This document shows positions 51,171-61,044 of a stretch of 64,000 nucleotides of DNA, piece by piece. Numbering within the stretch: position 1 is the first letter of the stretch; every line of letters begins with the position of its first letter. The notes beneath the pieces are model-generated. The model saw only the letters and a program-made list of their open reading frames with translations, had not been told where the DNA came from and searched no databases. Made by a program: the position numbers and the translations under genes. Source of the DNA: Microglena sp. YARC (Eukaryota > Chlorophyta > Chlorophyceae > Chlamydomonadales > Chlamydomonadaceae); the NCBI GenBank assembly GCA_022414725.1, contig CM039462.1:4516661-4580660 (forward strand), written 5' to 3'.

Positions 51171-51950
51171 CCACATCTTTACACACAGCTGCGACAACCA
51201 CCACCAACCACCACCCACCACCAACCACATATTTACACACAGCTGCGACAACCACCACCAACCACCACCCACCACCAACCACATCTTTACACACAGCTGC
51301 GACAACCACCACCAACCACCACCCACCACCAACCACATCTTTACACACAGCTGCGACAACCACCACCAACCACCACCACCACCACCACCAACCACATCTT
51401 TACACACAGCTGCGACAACCACCACCAACCACCACCACCACCACCAACCACATCTTTACACACAGCTGCGACAACCACAGGCGGAACAGGCGGGGCATGA
51501 AACATGACACAAAGCCCACTTTAACAATCCACCTGACTCCTTTCAAATGAACACACACACATGTACACTCAGCTAGGACACACACAGCTGCTACCACCAC
51601 AGCCGGGATAGGCGGAGCATGAAACATGACACAAAGCCCACATTAACAATCCACCTGACTCCTTTCAAATGAACACACACACGTGAATACACAGCTAGGA
51701 CACACACAGCTGCAACAACCACAGCCGGGATAGGCGGAGCATGAAACATGACACAAAGCCCACATTAACAATCCACCTGACTCCTTTCAAATGAACACAC
51801 ACACGTGAACACACAGCTGGGACAAATAAACACAGCTGGGACAACCACAGCCGGGACATGGAACCAAACAAAACTCCACTTTCACAATCCACCTGCCTTC
51901 ATGCATAAGAACTCACACACACATGCACATGCACGCACGCTCTCACATAC
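50330..51950. repeat. Intron between blocks: CCA-rich tandem repeats and 120-bp units
   Basis: 50800-51480 repeats 'cacagctgcgacaaccaccaccaaccaccacc...aaccacatctttaca' about eleven times with 56-70-bp spacing. 51480-51900 has four units of about 120 bp ('gcatgaaacatgacacaaagcccac.ttaacaatccacctgactcctttcaaatgaacacacacac'). The last are homologous to the intron after exon 1 at 55740-55895, so the duplicated block included part of intron 1. Confidence 0.75.
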
Positions 51951-52213
51951 CTGTGGAGATAGGGGAGAAAGGGGGAGGGGATCGCAGGGTGACGGAGGTG
52001 GGGGAGGGACTTTCGGGTTGGGGAGGGGCAGGGGCCCTGGCAGCTGCATTGCCGCACGTGTAGGAGGAGGGGGCGGTGGGGTTCATGCGGTAGGCAGCGT
52101 CACCCAGCCCCCTACTGGCGTACTGCCTGCACATTGTGTTGCTGCTCTCCTGTGCCTGATAAGCATCCAGGCAAGCCTGGGTGGTGAAGCCGTATCCAGT
52201 GTACACAGCGCAG
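51951..52213 (-). CDS. Exon A of block 1 (second half of module 2)
   Basis: From 'ggctgcag|' (phase 2) to 'ctccacag|gtatgtgag' (phase 1). It encodes CAVYTGYGFTTQACLDAYQ, SSNTMCRQYASRGLGDAAYRM and SSYTCGNAAAR, then a proline-rich tail. Cysteine spacing matches A'. Its phase-1 end joins the next B1 exon to give IST-D-ICRG. Confidence 0.75.
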
Positions 52214-52792
52214 CTGCAGCCAAGAGGAGGGGAGGGGAGCAGTGTTTGTGAGGGGTTCATGATTCGAGGTTGAGGTTAAAGGGGTTTCGTGTTTAGGGCT
52301 CAGGCAAGCCTGGGTGGTAAAGGCACTGCAAATGCAGACAAGGTTTTAGGTTTTAGGGCTTGAGATTAACGTTTAGGGTTTGGGGTTCAGGGTTTGAGAT
52401 TAAGGTTTACACAACGTAGATGATGACAGTGGGGTAGGGATCAGGCTTTTGTGTTTACTGTCAGATGCCATAGCAGCAGACAGGGGTGTTGGGTTGAGGC
52501 ATAGAAATGCAGCTGCAGACTGGGGTTTATTGTTCAGGTGTAGACAACACAGATGCAGACATGTGGTTAGGGTTTAGGTGTACACAACACATCTACTGAC
52601 GGGGGTTTCAGGCTTTTGATTTAGAGTTTAGGTGCCGACACCGTATATCCATATTGTGGCGGTCATTGTGTGTGTCTGTGTGTGTTTTAAGGATGGTGGT
52701 GGTGTGTGTATATGTGTGTGTGTGTGTGTGCTTGCGTGGGGGATGGTGGTGGTGGGTGGGTGCGTGTGGGGGGGTAAGGGGCCTGCACGCAC
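52214..52792. repeat. Intron between B2 and A in block 1
   Basis: It includes a copy of the A exon edge ('caggcaagcctgggtggt') at about 52298, repeated 'ggtttagggt' phrases and a GT-rich microsatellite at 52660-52780 that matches 46960-47090. Confidence 0.55.
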
Positions 52793-53013
52793 CCAAAGTA
52801 GTCATCCCCAGTGTTCTCCTCCAAGTCCATGAGGTCAAGGTCATCACGGTCATCAGAATCCTCAAAGTCCTCAGGTAAGGGCACACACTCAGGCATGGAC
52901 TGGACAAAGCTCCCGATGCACTCTTCCTTGGCTGCTACAACAGCATCCTCACTCAAGTTACGCGTGTAGCAGCTCAGGTGGAAGAATCCACTGGCGCCAG
53001 AGGGGCAGGGTCC
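52793..53013 (-). CDS. Exon B2 of block 1 (first half of module 2)
   Basis: Acceptor 'cctcacag|' (phase 0), donor 'tttgg|gtgcgtg' (phase 2). It encodes GPCPSGASGFFHLSCYTRN, AAKEECIGSF and MPECVPLPEDF, then an acidic tail (DSDDRDDLDLMDLEEN). The GxYHLSCYT and EEC phrases align it with B1, but the C-terminal part of B1 is replaced by the acidic stretch. Four cysteines. Confidence 0.75.
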
Positions 53014-53594
53014 CTGTGAGGTGGTGGGTGATGTGGGGGTTTGAGAGTGAGCCAGATAAGCAAGGTTTGCCAGAGGACCAGGATCCCTGAGAGATGATGC
53101 CTAGAGTGAGGTGAGGTTAGGGTTTAGCAGCTGAGGTGATAGTGTCCATGAAAGCCAGTTGGGCAGGGTCCTTGTAAGGGGGCACTCAGTGATGTTCATG
53201 CTGTGCGGTTAGGTGATGAGCCAGTCCAGATGGCAGGCTGATGGCAGGCCAACATAAACATGTGTTGTGTTATTCCGCCTCAGTTAAGCTACACTGCCCC
53301 TTGTGGCCAGGCCTCCCTTATCCAGCCACGTTGCTTATTGGGCCATCGGCTGAAGGCCACTCCAGATTTCGGCAAATGGTGAATGCAGGGACTCCCACCT
53401 AAGGAAGTCCAGTGTACACACAAATAAAACAGCAGTGATGCAAACACGAATGAAAACACCAACCAGAGCTCCAAATAGCACTGTGTTTATTTTTAAAATA
53501 TATTTATAACAGCACAGTGTATATTTTATAAATATATATATAACAGCACAATGTTTATTTTATAAATATATTTATACCAGCACAGTAATTTTGT

Positions 53595-53635
<41 letters not shown>

Positions 53636-54173
53636 TTTTTTTTTTTTTTAACACAGCACAGTGTTTATTTATAAATATATATAACAGCACAGTGTTTATT
53701 TTATTTCTACGAATAGCTCTTTAGTCTGATCCGAACAAACCACCACCCTCAGCTCCAGACATATCCAATGTGTTCCAAATAATTACAAAATGAAACAACA
53801 ACCTGCATTCCTCCTCAATTTACATAGTTGGGGGGGGCACTGGAAGTCATGCCGTTAGATGATGCAACCAAGCCAACATTGGTGAACTCCTCATGCCAAG
53901 CCAAGCCAACATTGGCGAACTCCTCGCTCATGCCATGCCAAGCCAACATTGGTGAGCTCCTCCCTCATGCCAAGCCGAGCCGACTTTGGTGAACTCCTCA
54001 TGCCAAGCCAACATTGGTGACCTCCTCACACCCAGTGCTCATACCCAAACATAATGCCAAACTGAGTACCATTGCACTTCACTAAACACCTGACAAATCA
54101 CCAAACAAAACACCAACCTGAGTTCCATTGCACTTTACTGAACACCTAAGAAATCACCAAACAAAACACCAAC
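53014..54173. repeat. Intron between A' and B2 in block 1
   Basis: It contains 'ttatttttaaaatatatttataacagcacagtg' tandem units (53480-53700), an (AT)n run near 53600-53630, an A' exon-end remnant at about 53815-53865, 'atgccaagccaacattggtga' repeats (53870-54030), and copies of the A' donor edge. Confidence 0.65.
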
Positions 54174-54348
54174 CTGAGTTCCAGTGCACTCAATGTTGTT
54201 TGCGGGAGCAGTTGAAGTCATGCGGTTAGCTGATGAGCCCAAGCTATAATCTCTGTAATCCTCACAATCGCTATTGGTGTTCTCCTGGGCCTGGTAGGCG
54301 GCCAGGCATGCAGCAGTCTCAAAGGCATAGATGATGCCAGTTCCACAG
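54174..54348 (-). CDS. Exon A' of block 1 (second half of module 1)
   Basis: From 'accccacag|' (phase 2) to 'actcag|gttggtg' (phase 0). It encodes GCGTGIIYAFETAACLAAYQ, NTNSDCEDYRDYSLGSSANRM and NNIECTGTQ, with four cysteines, completing an eight-cysteine module with B1. Extra copies of its 3' edge plus donor follow in the intron at about 54120 and 54060. Confidence 0.75.
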
Positions 54349-55171
54349 CTGTGGGGTGGGGTGGTATTGGAGTGTGTGTGTTTGTGTTTGTGTGTGAGCG
54401 TGTGGTGGTGGTGGTGTGTGCGTTTGTGTGGTGTGGTTGTGGTGTGATGTGGTGATGTGTGGTGTGCTGTGGTGTTGTGTGCTGTTTGCTGTATGTTGTG
54501 TGCTGTGTGTTATGTGTTTTGAGTTGTGTGGCATGTGGTGTGTGTCGTTTGGCATGTGGCGTGTGGCGTGTGGCATGTGGCGTATGGTGTATATGATGTA
54601 CAGTGCTGTACCTGCAGGGTGTGTCTTGTATGTGTGTGTGTGTGTAGGACGGTGGGGATGTCGGGCATGGAGGGAATGAAGTACCACTGCCACCAGGACT
54701 GGCACCAGCACCAGCACCTCAAGCACGACACTACCACCTCAACAACCACCGGCACATGCACAAGCACCACAACCACTGCCACCATCACCATAGCATTGCC
54801 ACCGCTGCCACCACCGCACCACCAGCACAACCACCACACCGCTGCCACCACTACACCACCAGCACAACCACCACACCACTGCAACCACCACAACAACACC
54901 TACATCTTGGGGGCTGCCTCGATGAGCCTGAAGCGGCAATTTGCACCATGAGCGCCACCACCACCACCTCCACCACCGCCACAGCCACCACCACCACTGC
55001 CACCACCGCCACCACCACCCTGTCACACATACCGACAGATATTACGGGCAACCTCAATGAGCCTGTGCTTGCAGTCCCAACAATCCCCACCACAACCACC
55101 ACAACCACTACACCACATGCAACAATACCACCGCCGCCGCCACCACTAGCACCAGCACCGCCCCCTCGCAC
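54349..55171. repeat. Intron between B1 and A' in block 1 with two exon-end remnants
   Basis: GTGT and CCA microsatellites surround remnants of the end of B1 at about 55085-55045 (DCKHRLIEVARNICR with donor 'gtatgtg') and 54955-54905 (ANCRFRLIEAAPKM with donor 'gtaggtg'). These keep the reading frame and a donor but lack the upstream half. Confidence 0.6.
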
Positions 55172-55340
55172 CCGTAGATATTGCTGGCAACCTCAATGAT
55201 TCTGGAGTTGCAGCCGGCACCAACAGCTCTCTCCCGAAATGACTCCAAGCACTCGTCCTTGGCCTCCTCCACGCGAGAGACACTCAAGCTAGCAGTATAG
55301 CAGCTGAGGTGGTAGGCCCCGGGGGGGCCACGGCAAATAT
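55172..55340 (-). CDS. Exon B1 of block 1 (first half of module 1)
   Basis: It lies between acceptor 'ccccctcag|' and donor 'tacgg|gtgcgag', starting in phase 1 and ending in phase 2. It encodes ICRGPPGAYHLSCYT, VEEAKDECLESF and GAGCNSRIIEVASNIYG, with four cysteines. It is almost identical to exon B1 of block 2 at 50329-50161. A short copy of its 5' edge with acceptor lies upstream at about 55387-55410. I do not recognise the fold. Confidence 0.75.
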
Positions 55341-55550
55341 CTGAGGGGGTTAGGGTTCAAGATGGTGGGTGGTAGGCGTTGGGGGGGGGCGCGGCAAATA
55401 TCTGAGGGGGTTAGGGTTCAGGGATTAAGATGGTGGGTGGGTCGGAGGGTGGGCAGATATCTGTGCATGTGTCTGCATATGCATGGGTGCGTGGGCGGAT
55501 GGGGGGCAGTGTAGCAGCTGAAAGATGGTTGGAACCGGGAATGCCGCATC

Positions 55551-55584
<34 letters not shown>

Positions 55585-55895
55585 TGTGTGTGTGGGGGGG
55601 GGGGGGGGGGGGGGGCATCTGAGCAACCACCATTATGTAGCTGCCACAATAGCCCAGCGCAATATCGCATGCTGCCAATCTACCCTGCGCCTGGAATTTA
55701 GGTGTTGACGTCACCTAATAGTAGAGTTCTCCCCTACTGTTATAGGGATTGAAAAAGACCCGTAGTAACAATCGATCTCCACACACACAGCCGGAACACG
55801 TGGGGCATGGACACGAAAAACCCTTCCACAAATCCACTGACATCCATGCGTAGCAGCACATTAACACACACGTACACACGCGCTTTCTCGAATAT
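55341..55895. repeat. Intron 1 with microsatellite and poly(G)
   Basis: (GT)n and a G run lie at 55555-55615. 55740-55895 is homologous to the 120-bp units at 51.5-51.9 kb. A small duplicate of the B1 acceptor edge is near 55390. Confidence 0.6.
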
Positions 55896-55956
55896 CTGTG
55901 GAGAAAGCGGACCCAACGGCCGCAACCAGCAGGGCGGTAATCAGTAACACGGGCAT
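55896..55956 (-). CDS. Exon 1 of a secreted cysteine-rich modular protein: signal peptide
   Basis: The minus-strand ATG at 55956 opens MPVLLITALLVAAVGSAFS, a short hydrophobic stretch ending in small residues: a good signal peptide. The exon is taken to end 'tccaca g' (20 codons plus one base, phase 1), because exon A of the first block ends 'atctccacag|gtatgtgagag' and this exon reads 'ttctccacag|atattcgagaaag', with homologous intron sequence beyond. Joined to the next exon it gives ...FST-D-ICRGPPG. The intron would then begin AT instead of GT. Other donors in the following 'gcgtgtgtacgtg' are possible. A TATA-like 'tataatg' lies about 130 bp upstream. Confidence 0.6.
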
Positions 55957-56149
55957 CGTGAAGCTCGGCAGAGTTCTACGAGGGGAGACATAAGTGTGAA
56001 ATGTGAGGCAAAACAAACTGAAAAATGGAAAGCTCCGCCTATGGACAGGAGCTAAAGGAGCGGTGCGCTATGAGAGGCTCGCATTATACCACCGAACGCC
56101 CGGCTTGTAGACTAACAGGGTGAGGCAAGGTGGCAAAGCAGCGCGGGCA

Positions 56150-56295
56150 CGGGAAACCCAAGCCGGTGGTCTGAAGCCGGAAACGGTAAGTACCGGCAGC
56201 TTCAGGGACAGGGATGCAGGGACAGGGATGCAGGGACTGGGAGGCAGGGACAAGGACGCAGGGACAGGGGCACAGGGACAAGGACGCGACTTGGG
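56150..56295. repeat. 'cagggacagggatg' minisatellite upstream of the secreted-protein gene
   Basis: Units of 12-18 bp ('gcagggacagggat', 'gcagggacaaggac') are repeated seven or eight times at about 56205-56290. Opposite-strand Cys/Pro frames are artefacts. Confidence 0.75.
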
Positions 56296-56589
56296 TGTCA
56301 CCTCGATAAACGACGAACGACTGTAAGTGCTTCGCCTTATCTCCCACTAGTATTTATACCCTCCCTGCCTCCCTGAAGCGCGTGTCGGGCCCGTCACCCG
56401 GGTCCGATACCCGGGTGTGGTATGTGCGTGGTAGGCGCGCGGTAGTGCGGCCTAGTTGTGCCCCATGTGCGGCCTCGTTGTGCCCATGCTTCCCCCTACC
56501 ATCGAGTTAAAAGTTTCTGTGACGGAGATCTATCCTAAGGGCGTGTTTCCAGTGGACCAACAGTTCAACTGTGTATAGTAGACCACTCA

Positions 56590-57328
56590 CAGCCTGTTTC
56601 CAATTGAGGGTTAGGCCGGGTTATGGAGCATAACCGTCCTCGGCAATCGGAAACACTCGAAAAATTGTACTTAGCTCGACCGACTTGTACACCAGTTTCC
56701 GGCAAAATTTGATGACGTGCCGGTGCGGATCGGGGTTACCCTGAACCGTGCCCCCCCCCCCCCCCCCACGGTTAAGCGTAACCCCGATCCGCCTTGGTTC
56801 CACGCTGGCACTTTGACCGCAGCAGCGGTCACTTGCGGCCATAATGTGGTGAGCGCGAGCGCTGCAATCTTGTAGATCGCGCAGTCACGCGCGATCCCTT
56901 CAATTTTCCAGAAACTCTGACGCTCACCGCTATGGATTCGTCTGGTCAAGGTTTGTTTTTTCAAGCAGAACCAGCATTGGGGCATCAACGAGCACCCTAG
57001 AAGCTTCTGGATATGGTAACGAAATGGAAAAGGACAGGGCCAACGTCTTGGAGTCAGAACATGAACTCGAATTGCGAGACGGCTGCACGAAAGAAAGTCA
57101 AGCCGGCGAGTAAATCATTCAAACGCTTCCAAGCTGTCGAACAGCTGATTTAACGATCACATAACCCAGATCTTCCCATAACCCAGATTTCAGGGACAAT
57201 CGGAAACACTAAATTGTACAGCGGGGTTACGCGACAGGAAGCTGGCTAGAACACGGGTTACGAGTACTGCCGCACTACAGTTTGCGGGGTTATCCATAAC
57301 CGTAACCTAGTCTTATGGAAACAGGCTG
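56590..57328. mobile_element. 743-bp element family, copy 1 (nested)
   Basis: TIR CAGCCTGTTTCCA at both ends and a 3-bp direct repeat TCA on each side (56587-56589 and 57329-57331). Inside, 'ggatcggggttac' and 'gtaaccccgatcc' form hairpin arms around a run of 17 C (56751-56767). The interior frame seen in copy 2 is broken here by a lost G ('ttctggatatgg'). Confidence 0.7.
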
Positions 57329-57831
57329 TCAACCCTACAGTTCAAGTTCGAGTGCTGAGCTGGGCCCTAAAAGTGCCTCGTCATCACGGCTGCCCCTCGA
57401 GCGCGTTCTGGTCCCCTGCCCCCCTCGCTGCAAGTGCTTGCAGCTTACTCGAAGTTTCCTCAAATCACCGCATCCACCGCTTACCACCGCCAGTGTATTA
57501 TTTCGCTGCGCTCTTCACTTCCATCTGTTCTCTTGCTCCTCCTGCCGCTGCCGCTTCTGCATCTGCTCCGTCCGGTCGAATGGATCGGGGGGTCAGATTG
57601 AGATTTCGGTCAAATCTGTGGCTCTCGCTATCATCATTCAAACTGGTTAATTCCCGCCTTTCTTTCATGTCTTCGCCCATCCAACTTGAAATTGGCTCCC
57701 AATTACTCGCAACTCGGGGCGTGTTGACAGATCTCGGGGAGAATCTGCGAAGATGCTCGCTGCTGTATCACTTTTGTGATTTTGTCCAACGCCCTCCCTC
57801 GAAATTGTCCACCGCCCTCCCCCCAAAATAG
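57329..57831. other. Interior of the outer DNA element
   Basis: A 159-codon frame (from 57352) is rich in S/P/L and has no recognised motif. I see no support for a transposase. Confidence 0.35.
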
Positions 57832-57851
57832 TTGAACTGTTGAGCAATCCC

Positions 57852-57893
<42 letters not shown>

Positions 57894-57920
57894 CGGATTG
57901 CTCAACAGTTTAACTGTTGA
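57832..57920. repeat. Hairpin with a run of 35 G at its tip
   Basis: 'gttgaactgttgagcaatcc.gaac' and its inverse 'gttcggattgctcaacagtttaac' flank 35 consecutive G (57857-57891). Confidence 0.85.
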
Positions 57921-58170
57921 GGGGGAGGGCGACGGACAAACCCTGACGTGGCTGCCCACCTGGCGTGCCACATCGGCGAAAAGTTGAACTGTTGAAGTTG
58001 AACTGTGCCCACTGGAAACACTCGTGCCACGCTGGCGCCCACAGTTGAACTATTTGGGGAATTAACAGAACAGTTATCCCATATATACCTATAATATAAC
58101 AGTCAGTTACTATAGTAGAAACACGCCTTAACCACAAGTTTCCGGGAATCCCTTTTTTATTTCCGACCCA

Positions 58171-58913
58171 CATCCTGTTTCCAATTGAGGGTTAGGCCGG
58201 GTTATGGAGCATAACCGTCCTCTGCAATCGGAAACACTCGAAAAATTGTACTTAGCTCGACCGACTTGTACACCAGTTTCCGGCAAAATTTGATGACGTG
58301 CCGGTGCGGATCGGGGTTACCCTGAACCGTGCCCCCCCCCCCCCCCCCCCCCCCGGTTAAGCGTAACCCCGATCCGCCTTGGTTCCACGCTGGCACTTTG
58401 ACCGCAGCAGCGGTCACTTGCGGCCATAATGTGGTGAGCGCGAGCGCTGCAATCTTGTAGATCGCGCAGTCACGCGCGATCCCGTCAATTCCCTAGAAAC
58501 TCTGACGCTCACCGCTATGGATTCGTCTGGTCAAGGTTTTTTTCCCAAGCAGAACCAGCATTGGGGCATCAACGAGCACCCTAGAAGCTTCTGGGATATG
58601 GTAACGAAATGGAAAAGGACAGGGCCAACGTCTTGGAGTCAGAACATGAACTCGAATTGCGAGACGGCTGCACGAAAGAAAGTCAAGCCGGCGAGTAAAT
58701 CATTCAAACGCTTCCAAGCTGTCGAACAACTGATTTAACGATCACATAACCCAGATCTTCCCATAACCCAGATTTCAGGGACAAACGGAAATACTAAATT
58801 GTACAGCGGGGTTACGCGACAGGAAGCTGGCTAGAACACGGGTTACGAGTACTGCCGCACTACAGTTTGCGGGGTTATCCATAACCGTAACCTGGTCTTA
58901 TGGAAACAGGCTG
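58171..58913. mobile_element. 743-bp element family, copy 2
   Basis: The left end CATCCTGTTTCCA (one change from copy 1) and right end TGGAAACAGGCTG are flanked by CCA on both sides (58168-58170 and 58914-58916). Sequence is very close to copy 1, including the hairpin, here with 23 C at its tip (58332-58354). Confidence 0.75.
58517..58738 (+). CDS. Small frame inside the 743-bp element
   Basis: 73 codons from ATG (MDSSGQGFFPKQNQHWGINE, then FWDMVTKWKRTGPTSW and a basic KKVKPASKSFKRF). The start codon and most of the frame are present in copy 1 but shifted by one base. It may be a remnant of an element-encoded DNA-binding protein or a chance frame. Confidence 0.3.
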   Translation: MDSSGQGFFPKQNQHWGINEHPRSFWDMVTKWKRTGPTSWSQNMNSNCETAARKKVKPASKSFKRFQAVEQLI

Positions 58914-58916
58914 CCA

Positions 58917-59340
58917 CTCCGACCGACCGTTTGCCGGACAAAAACTTTGCCGAATAGAAGTGTACGAGAATATTATTATGATAAGTGTAGGTGACGTGGC
59001 ACGATAAGATAATATAAGATATTATTGCAGTGTATCAACGTTGCCGCAGCACACCGCAACATTGATGAAGCCGAAGAAGCTGGTTGTAGCGGGATTACAT
59101 TTGATCGGTCTGTAACTCAGATCCCTTCCTCCTGACAATTTCGTCCTCTCTTTCCGAGTTTCCGTCCTCTTCCATCCCGTCAGGGTCGTCGTCCTGTCAA
59201 ACTTTGCCGGACAAATAGAGTGTAAAAATATCTTTGACGGACGAATAGAGTGTAAAAATATCTTATTATGATTTTTGACTGACGATAATTTGACCACCGG
59301 GTGGGAATCCCACCGGTACAAATAGTTATCTGGCTCTGTT
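58917..59340. other. No gene seen
   Basis: The phrase 'cggac.aatagagtgtaaaaatatctt' is repeated at about 59210 and 59240, with related 'ttgccggacaaa' near 58930 and 59200. Confidence 0.4.
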
Positions 59341-59670
59341 GAACAACGGCAAATTCTGTAGATACAATATCGTGTATCAGCATGAATAGCGGTGCTCTCG
59401 CTTGTTTTATGTCTTGGTGACTCCTTGTGTACTCCCTTAGAACTATCGGTCCTGACAGTACTATGTCAGCTTCCTGTTGACTTCGTCATCGGTTCTTCTG
59501 ACACGCGCTGTCTAGCCTGTACCCTGATCAGGTTCCAGGCTACCGCCCCCTTTCCTCCACTGGTGCCCCTTAATGGGTCTCCTGTGCTTGTAACTTATTC
59601 TCGTCTCCGCATTTATAGATTGGCGTGCTGCACACACAAAGTCCACTCTCCGGAGTGTTATCCAAGCTGA
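59340..59670 (+). repeat. Possible 5' LTR of a decayed Copia-like element
   Basis: The segment ends 'ccaagctgata|ggttatacgg', resembling the Copia junction at 38338 ('taagctgaca|ggttatcagc'). No second LTR is in the window, so this rests on the junction and on Copia remnants downstream. Confidence 0.3.
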
Positions 59671-59802
59671 TAGGTTATACGGTCCTTCATTTACTACCAC
59701 TGCTTTACGATGCAACTTCCGCGAGGACCTCCCGCCATTTTGAGAAACTCCATGACATGGATGGTCTTTCCTGGACGCGCGGGATGCGCAGTATCATTCT
59801 CA

Positions 59803-60640
59803 GCGATGGCTGCGACCAATCCTTCCAACGGAGGAACGGCTCCTCTTGATGATTGGCTAGACGTTTGTGCACCAGCTGCCTCTGCTAGCGGTCATGAGAG
59901 TCCTTCCGCCATCGTGGAAGTAACCCCCCCCGGTCATTCCTCCATCTTCTCTTCTTTTTCCTCCCCTGCCGTCTGTCGCCTCCTCCCGTCTGTCGTAGAT
60001 GACTGTGACGTGCAGACTCAAGTCGGCGACTAGCCTGGACATCGGTGGAGATACCCCGTCTTCGTCTGCTCGCGTCCTTGACGTCGCTAACCTTTCTCCG
60101 GTGTTTGAGGCTCTGCCTGCATACCGGAGGTTGCCAAGCCGACCAAGCTCCCTGCTGATGTCTACGTCGTCTTTGCCCCCTTTGCTCTGCCCAGCCGACG
60201 GTCGGCTCCTGGCATGAGCTTGCGCTCTAGTGGCTCTGTGCTACCTTCTGGAGAAATTTTTCGATCAAACTGGCGGATCGCCGGCACTGACGTAGGATTC
60301 GCCAGAGGAGGACGACCTACGCGTCTGGACCTGGAGATTCTGGAGTTGGTAGGAAGCAGGGGGGTATGGTCAGCACCACTACGGGTGCTGCTCCCTCTAC
60401 CCCCCAACCGGGTGAGTTGAGCGATAGAGGGGGGGACTTGAGATTGACTGATCATCGACGGCGGGATATTAGGACCTTTACATGCCTCGGCTCTGCTCTT
60501 CGCATCCTAGCGATAAATGTTCGAATTCTGCCCTTGCGATTTGCGATTTTCTGCCATTGGTGCGATTTTCTGCACCAGGTGCGACTTGCTGCACTGTCAT
60601 TCTCGTCTCCTTTTTTCCCATACCTCAAATCTTGACTTCG
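59803..60640 (+). pseudogene. Degenerate coding region, possibly Gag of the second Copia-like element
   Basis: An ATG at about 59806 opens MAATNPSNGGTAPLDDWLDV and further S/P/V-rich sequence, broken by shifts near 60030 and 60210. A later frame reads GEIFRSNWRIAGTDVGFARG. No diagnostic motif was found; the position before integrase remnants suggests Gag. Confidence 0.3.
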
Positions 60641-61044
60641 ACCTAACGCTTCCCCACCTTCTGTGATCCCAGGTCTCGCAGCGCCGGACTTCGCCCATGC
60701 TACAGGCCGCAGTGGACGCCGTCCTGGCCCTAGTCCAGCGGCCGTGGAGGATCTTTGGCATGATATCTTGGTGGATATTTTTCTCTCTTAGGCTCCTTGT
60801 GACCCCTGGGTGCGTTCCGTGGTTCGTCAGAGGTTACTACTTTGTCTTCCCGTGCCCCTGCTTCCCCCCTTAGGTGTATGCCTTAGCTACGTGAGTTTGG
60901 GTTCAAGTGTTTGAGTTCTGATAGGGCTTAGGAATTTTTAGTTAAGTGGTATAGAGGCATGGTTGATCTCGATTAGTTGGGGCATGCATGAGTTGTTGAT
61001 GATGACACTGCTCAGCATGGTGCTAGTGTGTTATCTTTGCAATC

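Larger units (their letters stand above)
56539..58128. mobile_element. Harbinger-like DNA element hosting a nested element
   Basis: The left end GGGCGTGTTTCCAGTGG follows 'taa' (56536-56538). A right end 'tagaaacacgcct' at 58128 is followed by 'taa'. A TAA target duplication and a TIR with TGTTTCC fit PIF/Harbinger elements. A second candidate right end, 'ccactggaaacac' at about 58017, pairs better with the left end (including 'acagttcaact'), so the border is uncertain. The element contains inner copy 1 (56590-57328) and a hairpin with a G-run tip (57832-57920). No transposase was found. Confidence 0.45.

Noticed and set aside
50500..51507. His/Thr-rich and Gly/Trp/Val-rich frames
   Set aside because: These arise from CCA/GGT trinucleotide repeats in an intron of the secreted-protein gene.
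56068..56347. Cys/Pro-rich frames on the minus strand
   Set aside because: Artefacts of the 'cagggacagggatg' minisatellite.
57352..57831. 159-codon frame as a transposase
   Set aside because: No catalytic or DNA-binding motif was seen; composition is low-complexity. It is kept only as the interior of the DNA element.
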